DNA of 64,000 nucleotides. Source: Branchiostoma floridae. Lineage: Eukaryota > Chordata > Leptocardii > Amphioxiformes > Branchiostomatidae. The notes beneath the pieces were generated by a model, which was not told the DNA's origin, ran no database searches, and saw only the letters and a program-made list of their open reading frames with translations. How positions within the stretch are numbered: the first letter of the stretch is position 1; the number at the start of each line of letters is the position of its first letter. The stretch covers positions 11,636,856-11,700,855 of the forward strand of contig NC_049996.1 of assembly GCF_000003815.2 (NCBI RefSeq), given 5' to 3'. Positions 49,260 to 60,459 of this stretch are shown here, in pieces. The translations under genes were made by a program, and so were the position numbers.

Positions 49260-49600
49260 CTTACTACTCTTGTCATCTCCCAGCCATAGAAATATGGGCT
49301 GGGCACTGTTTGGGATAAATCATGTCAACCCAGACCACGCTTGGATTCATGTGGCGCTGGCCTTGTTCGATCTGCCTGTGCTCCGGTCCAGTGGACCCGT
49401 GTATTGCTCCCACCGTCTACAGCTGAGCCAAGGTCTGACCAATGGTGGGAGGGGCCGATAAACGACCATAATGGATGGACAAACATGCGCTGCCTGGGTG
49501 GGGAATAAATCGTTGTTTTGGGTGCAAGATTGGAAGGAGGGGTCCAACGTGTGGTAGGGTCAATGTCAACTGAAAACTTCTGTTTTTTCTCTGTAAGAAA
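49260..49600. other. GC-balanced block, candidate regulatory element
   Basis: Complex sequence (CCCAGACCACGCTTGG, CCAATGGTGGGAGGGGCCG) with antisense overlapping frames and no recognisable domain. Possible conserved non-coding DNA. Confidence 0.28.
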
Positions 49601-50109
49601 ATGGGTCATTTAAAACTTGAAGTTCTCATAACTTAAACAAACATAGCCTTCTTGGCAAAGGTAATTATGTATGGAGTGAGAGTCACTGCGTGGTCCAAGG
49701 AGTGACCTTGTGGAACATCAGTGGTAAACATGACAAAGAGAGGTTAAAATGTTTAACCTTCCAACATGAAATCAATAGTTAAGGAAAGAGGAGACCAGAA
49801 TTAAATCAGAAAGTTTGAAACTTGAGTCTGTTCCAAATAAACTTTTTAAGCTGGCATTGAAGGCTCACAATCAAATAACAGTTGGTCATTTACGCTAGTT
49901 CACCTATATCTGCAGGGTAACATATATCCGTTGACCAATGCTTTTTCAAATTACAATATTTGAAAAAATTTGTGACAATTTTGCAATTTGAAACTACCAC
50001 CAGACTTGATATCCCTAAATACACTTTTTTTAAACAAAGGATATAGGTTACACTGCAGATAAAGGTGAAGTAGCATTACATTATATCTAATTACATTGTC
50101 CAGTTTTGT
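49601..50109. other. A/T-rich spacer
   Basis: Nothing recognised. Confidence 0.4.
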
Positions 50110-50290
50110 ATTTGGTACAAGCATTTGTATATTTGTTTGTATGTATGCATGTTGTTTAGCAGCATAACTCAACAAGATACGGGTGAATTGCTATGAAATT
50201 TGGTATGAGGTTGGGTCTTGACCAATCAAAGCATTATTAGGCCCCCTGGAGACTTTACTTTTTACTGCAGCAGAACGTCCCGTTCTGACA
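50110..50290 (-). mobile_element. Dispersed-repeat fragment, reverse orientation
   Basis: TTGTTTGTATGTATGCATGT, then AGCATAACTCAACAAGATAC and TTGCTATGAAATTTGGTATG, resemble the reverse complement of the 45.7-kb element (tail first). Truncated. Confidence 0.4.
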
Positions 50291-50502
50291 TCTCGTGTTC
50301 TGGACAGGCGACGGGCATGATTTTTGGTTGGTAGCTAGCTCAAAGGCCCAGGAAGGAGTAACATCTTATGGAAGATTACAGAATACCTGTAGTATGACAC
50401 AGGTTTATAGGAAAATGAGTTGAAACAGCAACTTATTTATACCTTTAACATTAATTGCCTCCAAGTACAGAGGTTTTGTTTTTAGTATGTTTGGATGTCT
50501 GT

Positions 50503-50676
50503 ATAATCTCCAAGCAGATCCTTCGGTAACATTAGATAGTATCAAAAGCTGGCAGAGGAGTGAAGCCGGCTTAGTGTGTTTTGCTATCTATATGGCAAAT
50601 GTACACCTCTTGGCTGACTATCTCCTGGCCAGTTTGGTACTATCTTATGCCATTGTAGGATCTGCTTGGAGATTAT
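50503..50676. mobile_element. MITE with 19-bp perfect TIRs (CCAAGCAGAT family)
   Basis: Ends are ATAATCTCCAAGCAGATCC (50503-50521) and its exact reverse complement (50658-50676). The interior is also partly self-complementary (ATAGTATCAAAAGCTGGCAG against CTGGCCAGTTTGGTACTAT). It shares terminal and internal words with the element at 58.18-58.31 kb. No coding capacity. Confidence 0.88.
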
Positions 50677-51767
50677 TTTTGTAATCATGCTTGTTCCACT
50701 TAAACACGATATATAAAAAACTCAACTCAAATATTTCCAGGAGATACGAGATCTGGAGCACTGATTCTGAAGGTGTAGCTTGTTTGGTAACCTTAGGCCA
50801 TAACTTATGTATCCATTTGCATATCTTTGGAGATAGATGTAAAACTAAGATTAACGTTACCATATTGCTACAAGCACTTGTGGGTAAGATTTGTCACCTC
50901 CATGGGACTTCATAGATGGTCGTAAATCTAGCTATCTTCCACCTTGTTAAGCTATATCAGAGGGGGTTTTATTCTTGTTTTCGGAGTCTATACTACACAA
51001 TAAACCATGTTTAAAATAGTTTGCACAATGTCATAAATTGCAATGGCAACTTGTTACATATTTCATACTTAGCTGTATGATATAGTTTATTTCTGGAATC
51101 AGATATGCCTTGATATGAAAAAATGTAGTAAGTACCCTTAAGTTCAATAAAGTAAACTGTTTGAATTTAATAACAAGAATTCAATAGATGTCTTACGCTG
51201 ATGATATCGGTGGCCACATGACCATCAGCTGTTCGTCGCATCCCCAACTAAAATGTAGTTATTCTGAAGTAGACTTTATTTTACTGTAGGAGGGGAAATA
51301 AGGTTTATGCATTGTTTAAAACATGATTTCATGACAACAGGTCACCACCAAAAATAAATCTACTGTGAATATATAGAGCCAGTAGTCTAAACATCTGCAG
51401 AACTTTCTGATGAGTATCTAAATATTTTCCTTTGTTATAAAGACAAATGAATATTGGCCACACCGTTCCCTCTGTATAATGATAATCCACACCCCAAAGG
51501 AATGTTTTTAGAGATCAGATTCCCCCCAAGGAATATTTCGGCCATCCTTAATACTAATGTACCTGAGATGAATTCTAATGATGGTAAAACACAGTACAAA
51601 CTAGGTCACCATCATTTGTCATTCCAACACCACTAAAAGCCTGTCCCTACATCTCATCCTCCTGCTATTTCTCACCAGTCCCTAGTCCATCCCATGGAAA
51701 AACACAGACAGGGACAAGCTAGTAGTAATGGTTTGTGACTCAAACTAAAGAGAGATGGAAGTGGAGT
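50677..51767. other. Spacer, no gene seen
   Basis: A/T-rich, with short frames only. Confidence 0.4.
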
Positions 51768-51989
51768 AAAGGACAACCTCAAGCCAACCGTGTGTGTTTT
51801 GCTGTGTGGCTAATCTTCAGTGCTTTGGGCTCGAATCGAAGCATTCAAGCCTAAAGCACTGAGGAAGCCATACAGCAAAATAGGTTTGCATGCAGGCTTG
51901 AATAAAGTTCCAAACGGGGAATATGCAGCTCCAGCGTCATTTCTGAAGATGTGGCATAAATGTGTGCGGTTGGTTTGAGGTTGTCCTTT
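51768..51989. mobile_element. 222-bp inverted-repeat element
   Basis: Outer ends AAAGGACAACCTCAAGCCAA (51768 on) and TTGGTTTGAGGTTGTCCTTT (to 51989) are inverted with one mismatch. Inner arms TTTTGCTGTGTGGCTAATCT with TCAGTGCTTTGGGCT (51797-51832) and AGCCTAAAGCACTGAGG with AAGCCATACAGCAAAA (51849-51881) pair again around a short loop. Foldback-type non-autonomous element; no transposase. Confidence 0.85.
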
Positions 51990-52735
51990 CCCACGTATTC
52001 TTAAAGACAGACGGAAGATTAGGCTGCTGTATGCTGCATGTAGGCTGCTGTATGATTAGGATTTTGAAGCAGAATAACACAGAACCAACTGCTGACAAGG
52101 ATCTAGGAATTTTAAAGCCTTTTCTTTAACAAGACAGCTGAATTTTGTTTGACATATGTTTGACTATCCCAAGAGTACCTTCGGCTTGTAATCGTATGAT
52201 GGTTGTGCTATGTATATAATCAGCTGTTCAAAATGGAAAAAAAAATTTACTGGGAAAAAAACGGACATATATCATCATGCATATGCAGGTCAGAGATATG
52301 CATATACCTGGTAGATTCCAAAGGTAACACCGATTAAAACTGTAATTTTTGACCTGCCTAGAAATTACTTCATCCAATGAAAAGAAATTTAGGGATCATT
52401 TTTCAGAGTTAGTTTAGAGATCATTTTTCAGTCACAAATTTCTTTTCATCTTCATCAACAACAGCCTTGACACGAAAATACTAATAAAGCCTTACAGTAT
52501 AAAACATTGTATAATACAGGGACATTACTATGCCATGCATCTTACATCCATAATAATGTGTTCTGCACAACATTATTATCAATATCAGCCAGACTCGGGC
52601 ATGCAGAAACATAGACCATATTGATTTGTGTAGAATTAGCCTAGAATCCTCTGATATTCTACATACATCACTGCAGGCTAACTTATTATACTGTGCAAGG
52701 CTCTGTTCCGGGCCCGGCTTTACATACCAAATGAC
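51990..52735. other. Spacer, no gene seen
   Basis: A/T-rich. Two copies of GATCATTTTTCAG (near 52394 and 52418) form a small local duplication. A 116-codon minus frame at 52481-52831 runs into the next element and is unsupported. Confidence 0.35.
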
Positions 52736-52984
52736 ATACTGTAAATGCAGAAATGTTTGCGGTAGATTAATGTTCGCGGTTTTCGCGGTGACCACTTCAC
52801 CGCAATTTGCGGCAGTTTTCGCGGTGACCACTTCACCGCAAACTTAAAACCACCGCAAAAATGTTTTTATTTTAATATTAGACTGCAGTCTACGGTGTTA
52901 CCGCGAACTTAAAACCACCGCGAAAACTCCTTTTTTCCGCTACCGCGAAATTAATCCCCACGAACTTCAATGCATTTACAGTAT
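52736..52984. mobile_element. GCGGT-rich TIR element, 249 bp
   Basis: Perfect 14-bp TIRs ATACTGTAAATGCA (52736-52749) and its complement (52971-52984). The element proper may be CTGTAAATGCA...TGCATTTACAG inserted at TA, which would suit a Tc1/mariner-type MITE. The interior has TTCGCGGTGACCACTTCACC twice and AACTTAAAACCACCGCGAAA twice. The density of CpG-containing direct and inverted words is unusual for an element with no protein. Related degraded copy at 35154-35365. Confidence 0.88.
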
Positions 52985-53802
52985 ATCAATGTCATCCTTC
53001 ATAAAAGCCTTTCAAACCATATCACTTTACTTGTTTGTTGGCTGCTCTATTGGAATAATATTGCTTGCATATGTTGATTAGTTGCATGCGTATGTAAGTT
53101 TTTTCTCATCTCTACGAAAATGAAGGATTAATAGTTTAAAAATTGAAGGTCAATTTGATAGGAAAATGCAAGGGCTGAAGTCGTAATACATGTGATGTAT
53201 GCAAAATTATGTATGCAAAATTTTGTTCTTCATTTATCATCAAACAATTCATCATAAAACTCATCAAAGTTGACAGCTGGTTTTGCTCCATAAATATCAT
53301 TGCAAGCAAAAAATGAATGGCCATCTTAGCTTTTGCTGAAGAAATATGAAGAGCAACTTCTTTTCTGGTGGGAAGGACTGACGTTATGTTCCATTCGACT
53401 ACCGTACTTGAAATTCATTGACGGATCAACAACGACCTCTAGTGACTAATAACAGCACTGCAGTTCAGGGCCTGTTGCAACTTGTTGCGACCTGAAAACG
53501 GAGTCTGGTTACAAATACACACGCGCTGAAACCAAATTTCTTGCTCAAGACAAGCCAGAGCTTTCAAATACAACTGTCGAAAACTTAAAACTGAAACAAT
53601 GTGGCAGACATGGACAACTTGGGCCGATTCTTTGCAACAACTGACAACTTGTCAACAAGGGTTCCCACGCGGCACCAACGGTCCACTGCACTGTTTACCT
53701 CTTGTCACTCGTGTTATTTTCAAAAATATCGATTAATCATTGAAAACACATAGCTATAGGCATTCTAGAAGCAATTAACTACATCTTTGCAATCTAACTT
53801 AC
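52985..53802. other. Spacer / possible first intron of minus-strand gene
   Basis: Starts just downstream, on the minus strand, of the donor at 53802-53797. No exon seen. Confidence 0.3.
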
Positions 53803-53880
53803 CAGGATTGGGCAGCAAACACTGCGAAACTGACGACTTTTGCGAATGACACTTCCTACTAGTTTCTTAGCCTGCCTGAC
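53803..53880 (-). other. Candidate non-coding first exon
   Basis: On the minus strand the sequence CTGCCCAATCCTG is followed by GTAAGTTA, a consensus U1-type donor, with the last exon base at 53803. No ATG occurs in the roughly 60 bp before the donor, as expected for a 5'-untranslated exon. The 5' end is not defined and 53880 is a guess. It is the best start candidate for the gene whose next exon may be at 48.1 or 43.4 kb. Confidence 0.4.
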
Positions 53881-53965
53881 CTGAATCTAGGGTCATTGCA
53901 GGTCACGTCCCCTCAGTGACCCCCCGACCGATGACGTCAGGTGCGGGAGACAAGTCAGCAGCGAT
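53875..53965 (-). promoter_or_regulatory. Candidate promoter with CRE and half sites
   Basis: A CpG-bearing island immediately upstream of the first-exon candidate. It contains a full CRE (TGACGTCA, 53932-53939), an E-box-like CACGTC, and TGACC/GGTCA half sites (near 53891, 53901 and 53916). No TATA box is evident. Confidence 0.4.
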
Positions 53966-55779
53966 ATCTAGCGAGAAAATATTACTCTGCACTATAACCA
54001 GGTTTCATGAACCTGTGCTCAGCACCGTAAACCATATCAGGTAAACAACTGGATACTGTTGTTGTAGCGTTTGATATCATCAAAATACATCAGGAATATT
54101 GAATATGTTCTGGTTCTGGCACTTCTGATCTTAATCTGATCTGGTTTTAATTACGATGATGAAAATGGCAAAAATACCAGTAAGATGCGCCAAATAGCAT
54201 TGAATGTTGCTCAAGCAACTGGATGTCATTTTGGAATATTAACATTTATGATTTTGGATACCAAGCGTACCCAGTTGCTCGAGCATGGCCAAAAATGGTA
54301 AAACTGCTTCATTTCTGTTTTATCTATTTACTGTGTAACAGTCACATGATCCCCTTTCAATCAATGTTGATTGTTGGCAGCTTACTGCTGTTGTGCTATC
54401 TACAAGCTACACGACATTACAAACATTATAAAAACTTCAGCAGTCAGCTGCCGCCATAATTGATCGCGACTCCAGCACGTACAAACAAATTCAAGCAGTT
54501 CATGCTTGCGCCAACAAGTGGCGCTTTTGTAACGTTGGAAAGCTTAATGGTGACCTGAATTGTCGCCCTTGAAGCCTTCTGGCTGAATAAAAAGGTAAAA
54601 AGGCTGAAATGAAGACTTAAGGGGCCTTAAAGGGGCGAAAATTGTCATCATTTTCGAACATTCAATCATTATTGTCTCTGAGCTTCTCATATGCCTTGCC
54701 AGATGGTCACCTGTAACATTGAATTCAGCTGAACTTGCCCTTGATAGGCTTGCCTACGTGCTGAACACCATTCTGAGGTTGTTCACCTTTTCCCTGTCCT
54801 CAGACGACCCTGTCGCTCATAGGCTGATGTAGCCGGTGGGCTGTGAATAAAGTCGAAGCTAAAATCGCTGTCTTCCTGCCTTCAAATAGCCACTGTCGTC
54901 ATCAAATAAGGCTTAGCTAACGCTTAAAGAAGATGGGAAAGGATGTGCACTACGTGTGTGGTGATCAGACCGCTTGTTAAGTCGTCTGTGGCTGATCATG
55001 ATAGCCCATCACGGGACAGATAGCGTCTCCTGTAACGTTACAGTTTACATGTGAAGGTCGGGACTGTGTTGGGTGCTACCATGTCGAGTATCTTTGTTTT
55101 GTCGTCACGTAGTCAACAGTATCACTTGTTAAAAGACAGAAATTATGCTTTGTTTTTCTGCCAGATTGGAATAACATGACTCTTGATGAAAAACCCAATG
55201 GATAAAGGTCAAGTTGCTTTAATACGTCTAGTAGCCTGATTTTCAAACGTGTAACAGTTATATAGTCTGACTTGCTACTCGAAAACTGTCAAGTCTACGC
55301 TATAACGTATTATAAAGAGCACTCGAAGATAAATATCAAAGTGAATACTTCAAACAAACAAGTCTTCAAGATATAACGTTAGATCGTGTATTTTTTAAGT
55401 TTTCTTCTTTGTACACATCTCCGCCTTTCATTTCCAGACAGTAGGGCCGTGTCAAGTGTACAGGAAGATGCGTACTCGTGACTGTCTGCTTCCCTCCCTA
55501 TCAACATTAAAACCATTAACGTTAGACTTGATTTTAGAGTTGATATTGGCACACGGTACCGACTCCATAGTGGACCATTAAAATGATAGTGCTGACTCCC
55601 CACCGTGACAAAGTATCCACCGAATCAAGCATATGTCAAGTATTCAGCCAACAGTCTTATACAGCATTTTTCCCGGATGTTGAGAGGCATTGAGAGAGGC
55701 TTTATTAGTCCATTAGCTGTGATACAAATTTCATTCGTTGTGCAATAAACTTGACTTGTCTTGACTGCACATGTAGAAT
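53966..55779. other. Intergenic sequence between divergent candidates
   Basis: Mixed composition with CpGs in places (54470-54560, 55380-55600) but no convincing exon. Short frames lack domains. Confidence 0.35.
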
Positions 55780-56000
55780 ACCAATCTTCCACCCCCATTC
55801 GTTTGGTACATCCCATCCCTTACGTCATGGTTGACCCGTATTTAAGGACACGGACTGAAGGATCACCCTGCCGCGGACTGGCCGGGTCGGCTCTCTGTCG
55901 GATAATCCTTGACATTTTAGGGAATTGGCTCCCGCCCTGCAGAGAACACACGGGTTAATGAATTGATTCTCGGCCATTTAGAATCGCCGTAAAACGTGAG
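55780..56000. other. CpG-containing block, candidate regulatory element
   Basis: CCTGCCGCGGACTGGCCGGG near 55868 is the densest part. Followed at 56020-56060 by a TTGGTTTGATTTGGTTCAAA-type low-complexity run. No gene. Confidence 0.25.
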
Positions 56001-56829
56001 TGGAAAGGAAATCACCCAGGGCTTAGTTTGGTTTGATTTGGTTCAAATTGATTTGGTTTATTTCCATCCCCGTTAGAAATGCATTAATAGTCCTCCTGGA
56101 GTCCAGATTAAAATACATGTAATACAAAACGTAACAACAGAAATATACATGTACTACAGATTATGACTTTGAATCAACAGAAACAAACATAGGGTAAGCT
56201 CAAAATCAATGATAGAGTGAAATAAGTCAAGGTAAAATAAGACATATTATTTTTGGTGCTCCAATTTATACAACAAAATATCTATCTAAATCAACAAAAA
56301 ATGATATAAAGATAACTCAGAATGGGAGAGGTCAAGCAAAAATGAAATGTGATAGTAAATCAAAATACAATCTGTACTGAACGTAATAAAAGAATGTTAT
56401 ATTAGCCTCCTCGAGACTACAAGCTTCCCAACATATAACGTTATATTCCTTCCCTTTCATAAGAACCTTCCACAGAATTAAGTGTAGAAGGCTAGGGTCA
56501 TATGTCCGAAAGGTTTTGGACAATCAGTGGTGTTTATATTGCATGCTTTGTCGCTTAAAATCAATATAATTGATAATTGAGCGCTACCATTCATACTTGC
56601 ATCTATATAAATATTATATATTGATTTGTTACCATCCTAGTGTGAAGGCACCATTGGTAAAGAGTTTGGTCAGACAGAACGTTCCCATGCATTTGCTTAT
56701 TGACATATTTTAGTTAATATTTGCATAAAGATTACTAGTTCTCTATTTGAATTTCAATAATCTCGGTTTTCCCTTCAACAAAATATCCTGATTTATAAAA
56801 TCTAATCCAAATCAAATGTAGCCGTAAAG
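56001..56829. other. A/T-rich spacer
   Basis: No gene or clear repeat. Confidence 0.4.
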
Positions 56830-57080
56830 ATGCCATCGTGCAATTTTTCCAATTCACGCGTCAGGCTCGAGAGGCAGACGATCTGTTCAGTCCAGCTGAC
56901 TCCGGTCTGTCAGAAAACTAAAGAGCCGTTTTCGTCTCCCGAACTTGACAACGCGCTCAGATAAATAGATCTAGATGGCGAGCAACTGTGAAACATCGTG
57001 CGGGTAGTGGTAAATTGCGCATGCGCCATCAGACCGCAATGACGAAAATGATGACGCCAGTGGTGTAGTAGGTTCGTCCC
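56830..57080. other. CpG-containing block, candidate regulatory element
   Basis: Contains AATTGCGCATGCGCCATCAG near 57012, with GCGCATGCGC at 57016-57025, a perfect NRF1-type palindrome. No frame of note. Confidence 0.35.
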
Positions 57081-57144
57081 TCCCACACTGAATCCAACAA
57101 CAACAAAATTCTGCTGTAACGACACTTGTAACAGTGGGTTTCAA

Positions 57145-57395
57145 GCAATACCACCAACTGACCATTCTAACGTAACGGGCCTGGGCATTTTGGCGTAGTG
57201 CCGTTTAGCGCTGGTTTGTGAACTGATAGGCCCGGGTTCGAATCCCGGCAGCCAGGAGAATGTTTCTACTTTCCTCTCTAGTCGTTTCAGTGGTTCCCAC
57301 ACCGACCCTGTGAGTAGAAACAAGTTGTAACACACAGGGATATCGAGTTCGGGGATTTGAGGACGAATCTTAAAAAGGAAGGGGGTGGTAGTGTA
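57145..57395 (+). mobile_element. tRNA-derived SINE
   Basis: Box A-like TGGCGTAGTGCCG from 57191 and exact box B GGTTCGAATCC at 57235-57245 lie at tRNA-like spacing in a head that starts CCAACTGACCATTCTAACG. The post-B body is AGCCAGGAGAATGTTTCTAC with CCTCTCTAGTCG. The cloverleaf is imperfect, so it is a SINE, not a tRNA gene. Same family as fragments at 2.23, 57.40 and 59.99 kb. Confidence 0.82.
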
Positions 57396-57399
57396 ACGT

Positions 57400-57535
57400 A
57401 CAAGCACCACCAACTGACCATTTGAAATGGTCCGGACCTTTTGGCAAAGTGGTGAAGCTGTAGGGTCCGAGTTTAATAATTCCCAGAGCCAGGAGGCTGT
57501 TTCTAGTCGCCTCGTCTCACACTACTTACGTACCC
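57400..57535 (+). mobile_element. Second, truncated copy of the same SINE
   Basis: Immediately after the first copy, CCACCAACTGACCATTTGAA begins a second head with box A-like TGGCAAAGTGGTG (57441 on). Box B is damaged (GGGTCCGAGTTTAA), and AGCCAGGAGGCTGTTTCTAG marks the body. The tandem arrangement suggests insertion next to, or duplication of, the first. Confidence 0.65.
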
Positions 57536-57539
57536 ATGA

Positions 57540-58175
57540 TATGAGGCGTTTTAGAATAAGTGAAAACATGTACAAAAAAACGAACAAACAAACAAACAGA
57601 CACACCAAAAAGGATAACTCCCGCCCTCCATGCAGGTAATGATTATCATGAACGACGACCTCGAGAACGTCGACCTGAAGAACGCGACCGCTAACACGCA
57701 CAGCACGCGATATCAACGTGTCATTGAAACCGCTGCAGAACGTTAACGTCCCTGGCATTACGAAACCGTCATGAATATACATGTAGTTCTCAGAATCCCG
57801 GATAGTGCACGTTACACTACTAGGTAATACGAATGCAGCGGTGCATTTCAATTTGCTCACTTAGAAACGTCATATTCTGCAATCGTGTTTGTTTTCCCAC
57901 ACAGTAGATGAATAGACTTTTCTCATTCATTGTGCAAATTAGCTGTTTATTACTTTATTTGCTTTATTTGTATTCATTATGTGCGTCATCATTTAGACTA
58001 TCGACATACCAATAGTCATTGCGATCTGTCAACATATTCTTGAGTTAGTCTCGTCTAAAGTTAGAAGCAAAATTTCTGCATTTCCAAAAAAGCCGCTAGG
58101 GGGGCAGACGTACCTGCACCACTCAACAACTTACTTCCTGAACCCTATAGCTATGTACATCGACGTGAACCCTAG
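57540..58175. other. Spacer, no gene seen
   Basis: Includes an AAACAAACAAACAGACACAC tail near 57586, probably another dispersed-repeat fragment, and CpG-bearing sequence to 57730. A 112-codon minus frame (57522-57860) is unsupported. Confidence 0.3.
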
Positions 58176-58313
58176 TCTCCAAGCAGACCCTATGGTGCCT
58201 TAGAGATAGTATCAAAGCTGGCAAAGGAGTATAGGTTCCCGTTTGACTTCCTCCGGCCGGCTATACTCATTTGTCAGCTTTGACAGTGTCTATCTTTAAG
58301 GCACTATAGGGTA
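58173..58313. mobile_element. Foldback MITE (CCAAGCAGAT family)
   Basis: Starts CTAGTCTCCAAGCAGACCC. Arms 58187-58235 (ACCCTATGGTGCCTTAGAGA, then AGCTGGCAAAGGAGTATAGG) and 58260-58312 (CTATACTCATTTGTCAGCTT, then AAGGCACTATAGGGT) pair with some mismatches around a CCGGCCGG loop. Shares the ATAGTATCAAAGCTGGCA core with the 50.5-kb element. Confidence 0.82.
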
Positions 58314-59990
58314 GTGAACCCCGCCTGTCAACATCTCACGTGCAACACTGTAACGACTTGGAACCTGTGAAATCATCGACAGCATCCCATGGCCACCGTC
58401 ATACCTTCCTCTAGCTCGGCCTCAGCAAACTCTGGAACTCACTCAGCACATAGTGACTACTGTATAAGGGACAAGCTTAAGACCAGCATCAACAACCACT
58501 TCAGCGACCTACGTCAGCCGTTAAAGCTGAAGATTGCTGTCAGACTGTATAGATGTTTAAAAAGAGACTTATTATAGCACTTACTGTCTGCCCCCAAGCC
58601 TATCTAACACTTAGAAAGTTCCACTGAAGTACCTTAGAAAGCCTAGGCGGGGGTTCATCATCGAACTTAGCCTTCGTTTTCCCGAACCCCATGCACCCAT
58701 CTAGCAAATATATATAATCAGGATCCATCCAATATGCAAGGCTTCTCAAATATGCTATTCACAGACACCATACACAGACAAACACACCCATAACCTTCTT
58801 GGCGAAAGTAATGAAATGGGAGTATGAGAATGTTCTCGAATAGGGAATATACACATTATTACTTATTTCGGTGCCAAGATTTTTCTAAATTTCTGATCTG
58901 CTGACTAGGGAGCTTCCCACTGTTTATCTAGCAAAAGTGATACTGCAAATGTTTTCACCAAAGCCAAGAAAAGCAGCCGCGAGTATTTTTATTCGTCACC
59001 GAGATATACTCGTTGGTTCCAGCTATCATTTCTACTTCAAAATAACTTATGATGAATTCTGGGGAACATTTGGCGTGTTTCAAACTGCGACTTAGGTGAA
59101 AAGTTGCTATGCGTTGCTGTGCAAGTTATTACTGTACTACATCGACTCAACGATACATTCTGACTGTAAATGATGGGAGCATGGGGGGAATACAGATTGC
59201 CGAGTGACTCGTGCACCTCAGTGGTCGATTTTTCAGCACAATAGCACGGAAGTGCGCGATTATCCATCTTTTCATGCCTCTAGATCCATTTGGTAGCGCG
59301 TGTCCAATTCGGGTTCACTGCCTACAGTTATAGTCAATATCGGCACGGCCCGTAAGACGTGTGCTTTATACAGAAAGACTGATGTCTTAGAGTTGTTGGT
59401 CTTTTTAAAGGTTTTTTGTGCTACTTTGATGTGGTAAGCACTTATACATCTTCGCGTTCAACCGCGTGTGCATCATTGAATACGAGCAGAAAAGGGTGTC
59501 GTCTCCCGCTTGGAGATAACGCTATAGTTCACCTTTAATCGTGGGGTATCATGATCATATATCCGTTTTTTTTTTAAGGAATGGGTATTTAGAGATATCA
59601 AGTCGATGGACGTTGGATTCAAATTGCAATTTGACGTCGAGTTGATACCCCTAAATTGAAACGTAAAAACAACGGATATAGCTTGCGACACGGATAAAGG
59701 TGAGCTAACGTTAAGTATCGTGAACTGCAAATGTATAGTAGATATGATACGTTTATTGAACAAAAATGAGACACTGGTGGCTTGATACAGTTAAATATGT
59801 AAGATATCATATGGTAATGTTAGCAGTAGCACCCATTTCTGCTTTGCTTAGAAAGCAGACCTTTCCAACATTTTATCACAGAGCCTGCTGCAGTCAGTGA
59901 ACAGTTCGATCATATCCCACTGCAGTGACAGCAAATCCTACACAGTGCCCTACATCACTCTTGCTCACTCATTGAGACAATCACATAACA
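58314..59990. other. Spacer; possible retroelement relic at 58.4-58.6 kb
   Basis: At 58381-58577 a short frame ends in a charged AVRLYRCLKRDLL-like tail, and a neighbouring frame reads LSKLWNSLST. This loosely recalls the end of a reverse-transcriptase ORF; too little to call. The rest is non-coding. Confidence 0.2.
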
Positions 59991-59994
59991 CATG

Positions 59995-60032
59995 AGAGCC
60001 AGGAGATTGTTTCTACTTTCCTCTCTAGTTCT
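59995..60032 (+). mobile_element. SINE body fragment
   Basis: GAGCCAGGAGATTGTTTCTA followed by CTTTCCTCTCTAGT matches the post-box-B body of the SINE at 57.25 kb. The head is missing. Confidence 0.6.
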
Positions 60033-60087
60033 CACATGAGCACACTGACTTAAGCGAAGAACTTTCTCTCAACTCATCATGCTCGTG

Positions 60088-60459
60088 TTAAACTTCCTCT
60101 GAATCGACTTTTAATCTATTAGACTTCTCTCTGAACTGGAAAAATTGAGGAATTGGCTGGTTATTCTCCCTCCTCCATTTTACCCCCATAGGAAATTGAG
60201 ATACATCGGCATTGCATGTAAATTCATAGCTAGGATATAACGTTAACGTTAATAACTGCTCTCTGGCAGATCTAAGCAGTGACTGACTAAAGACATCGGA
60301 TGGTGTCTGAAACGTCTGACTGTTTCCCAAGTCATATCCAGTACTAGTTTCTTGAGTAACTGCTTTTTGGCGCATCGTCATTATATGTATAGCTTTTGGT
60401 ATGCCTGTGCGTGCGTGTGTCTCTCTAGATCTGACTTTCCAGACATTTGTGGTCAGCAT
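60088..60459 (-). other. Open frame with weak Ig-like resemblance
   Basis: A 123-codon minus frame. Its C-terminal 50 residues (from a TATATCCTAG splice-acceptor-like site near 60235) read YEFTCNADVSQFPMGVKWRR, then ENNQPIPQ and KSNRLKVDSEEV. A Cys in F-T-C, then V-K-W-R-R about 13 residues on, then N-x-Q-P-I-P, is the spacing of the B and C strands in an immunoglobulin I-set domain. The second Cys is missing and the frame ends in a stop. It may be a relic, a partial exon or chance; the N-terminal half shows nothing. Confidence 0.2.

Noticed and set aside
57185-57262. Functional tRNA gene
   Set aside because: Box B is exact but the cloverleaf is incomplete; head of a SINE.
58381-58577. Reverse-transcriptase C-terminal relic
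   Set aside because: Only a few residues in two different frames suggest it; too weak to annotate as a retroelement.
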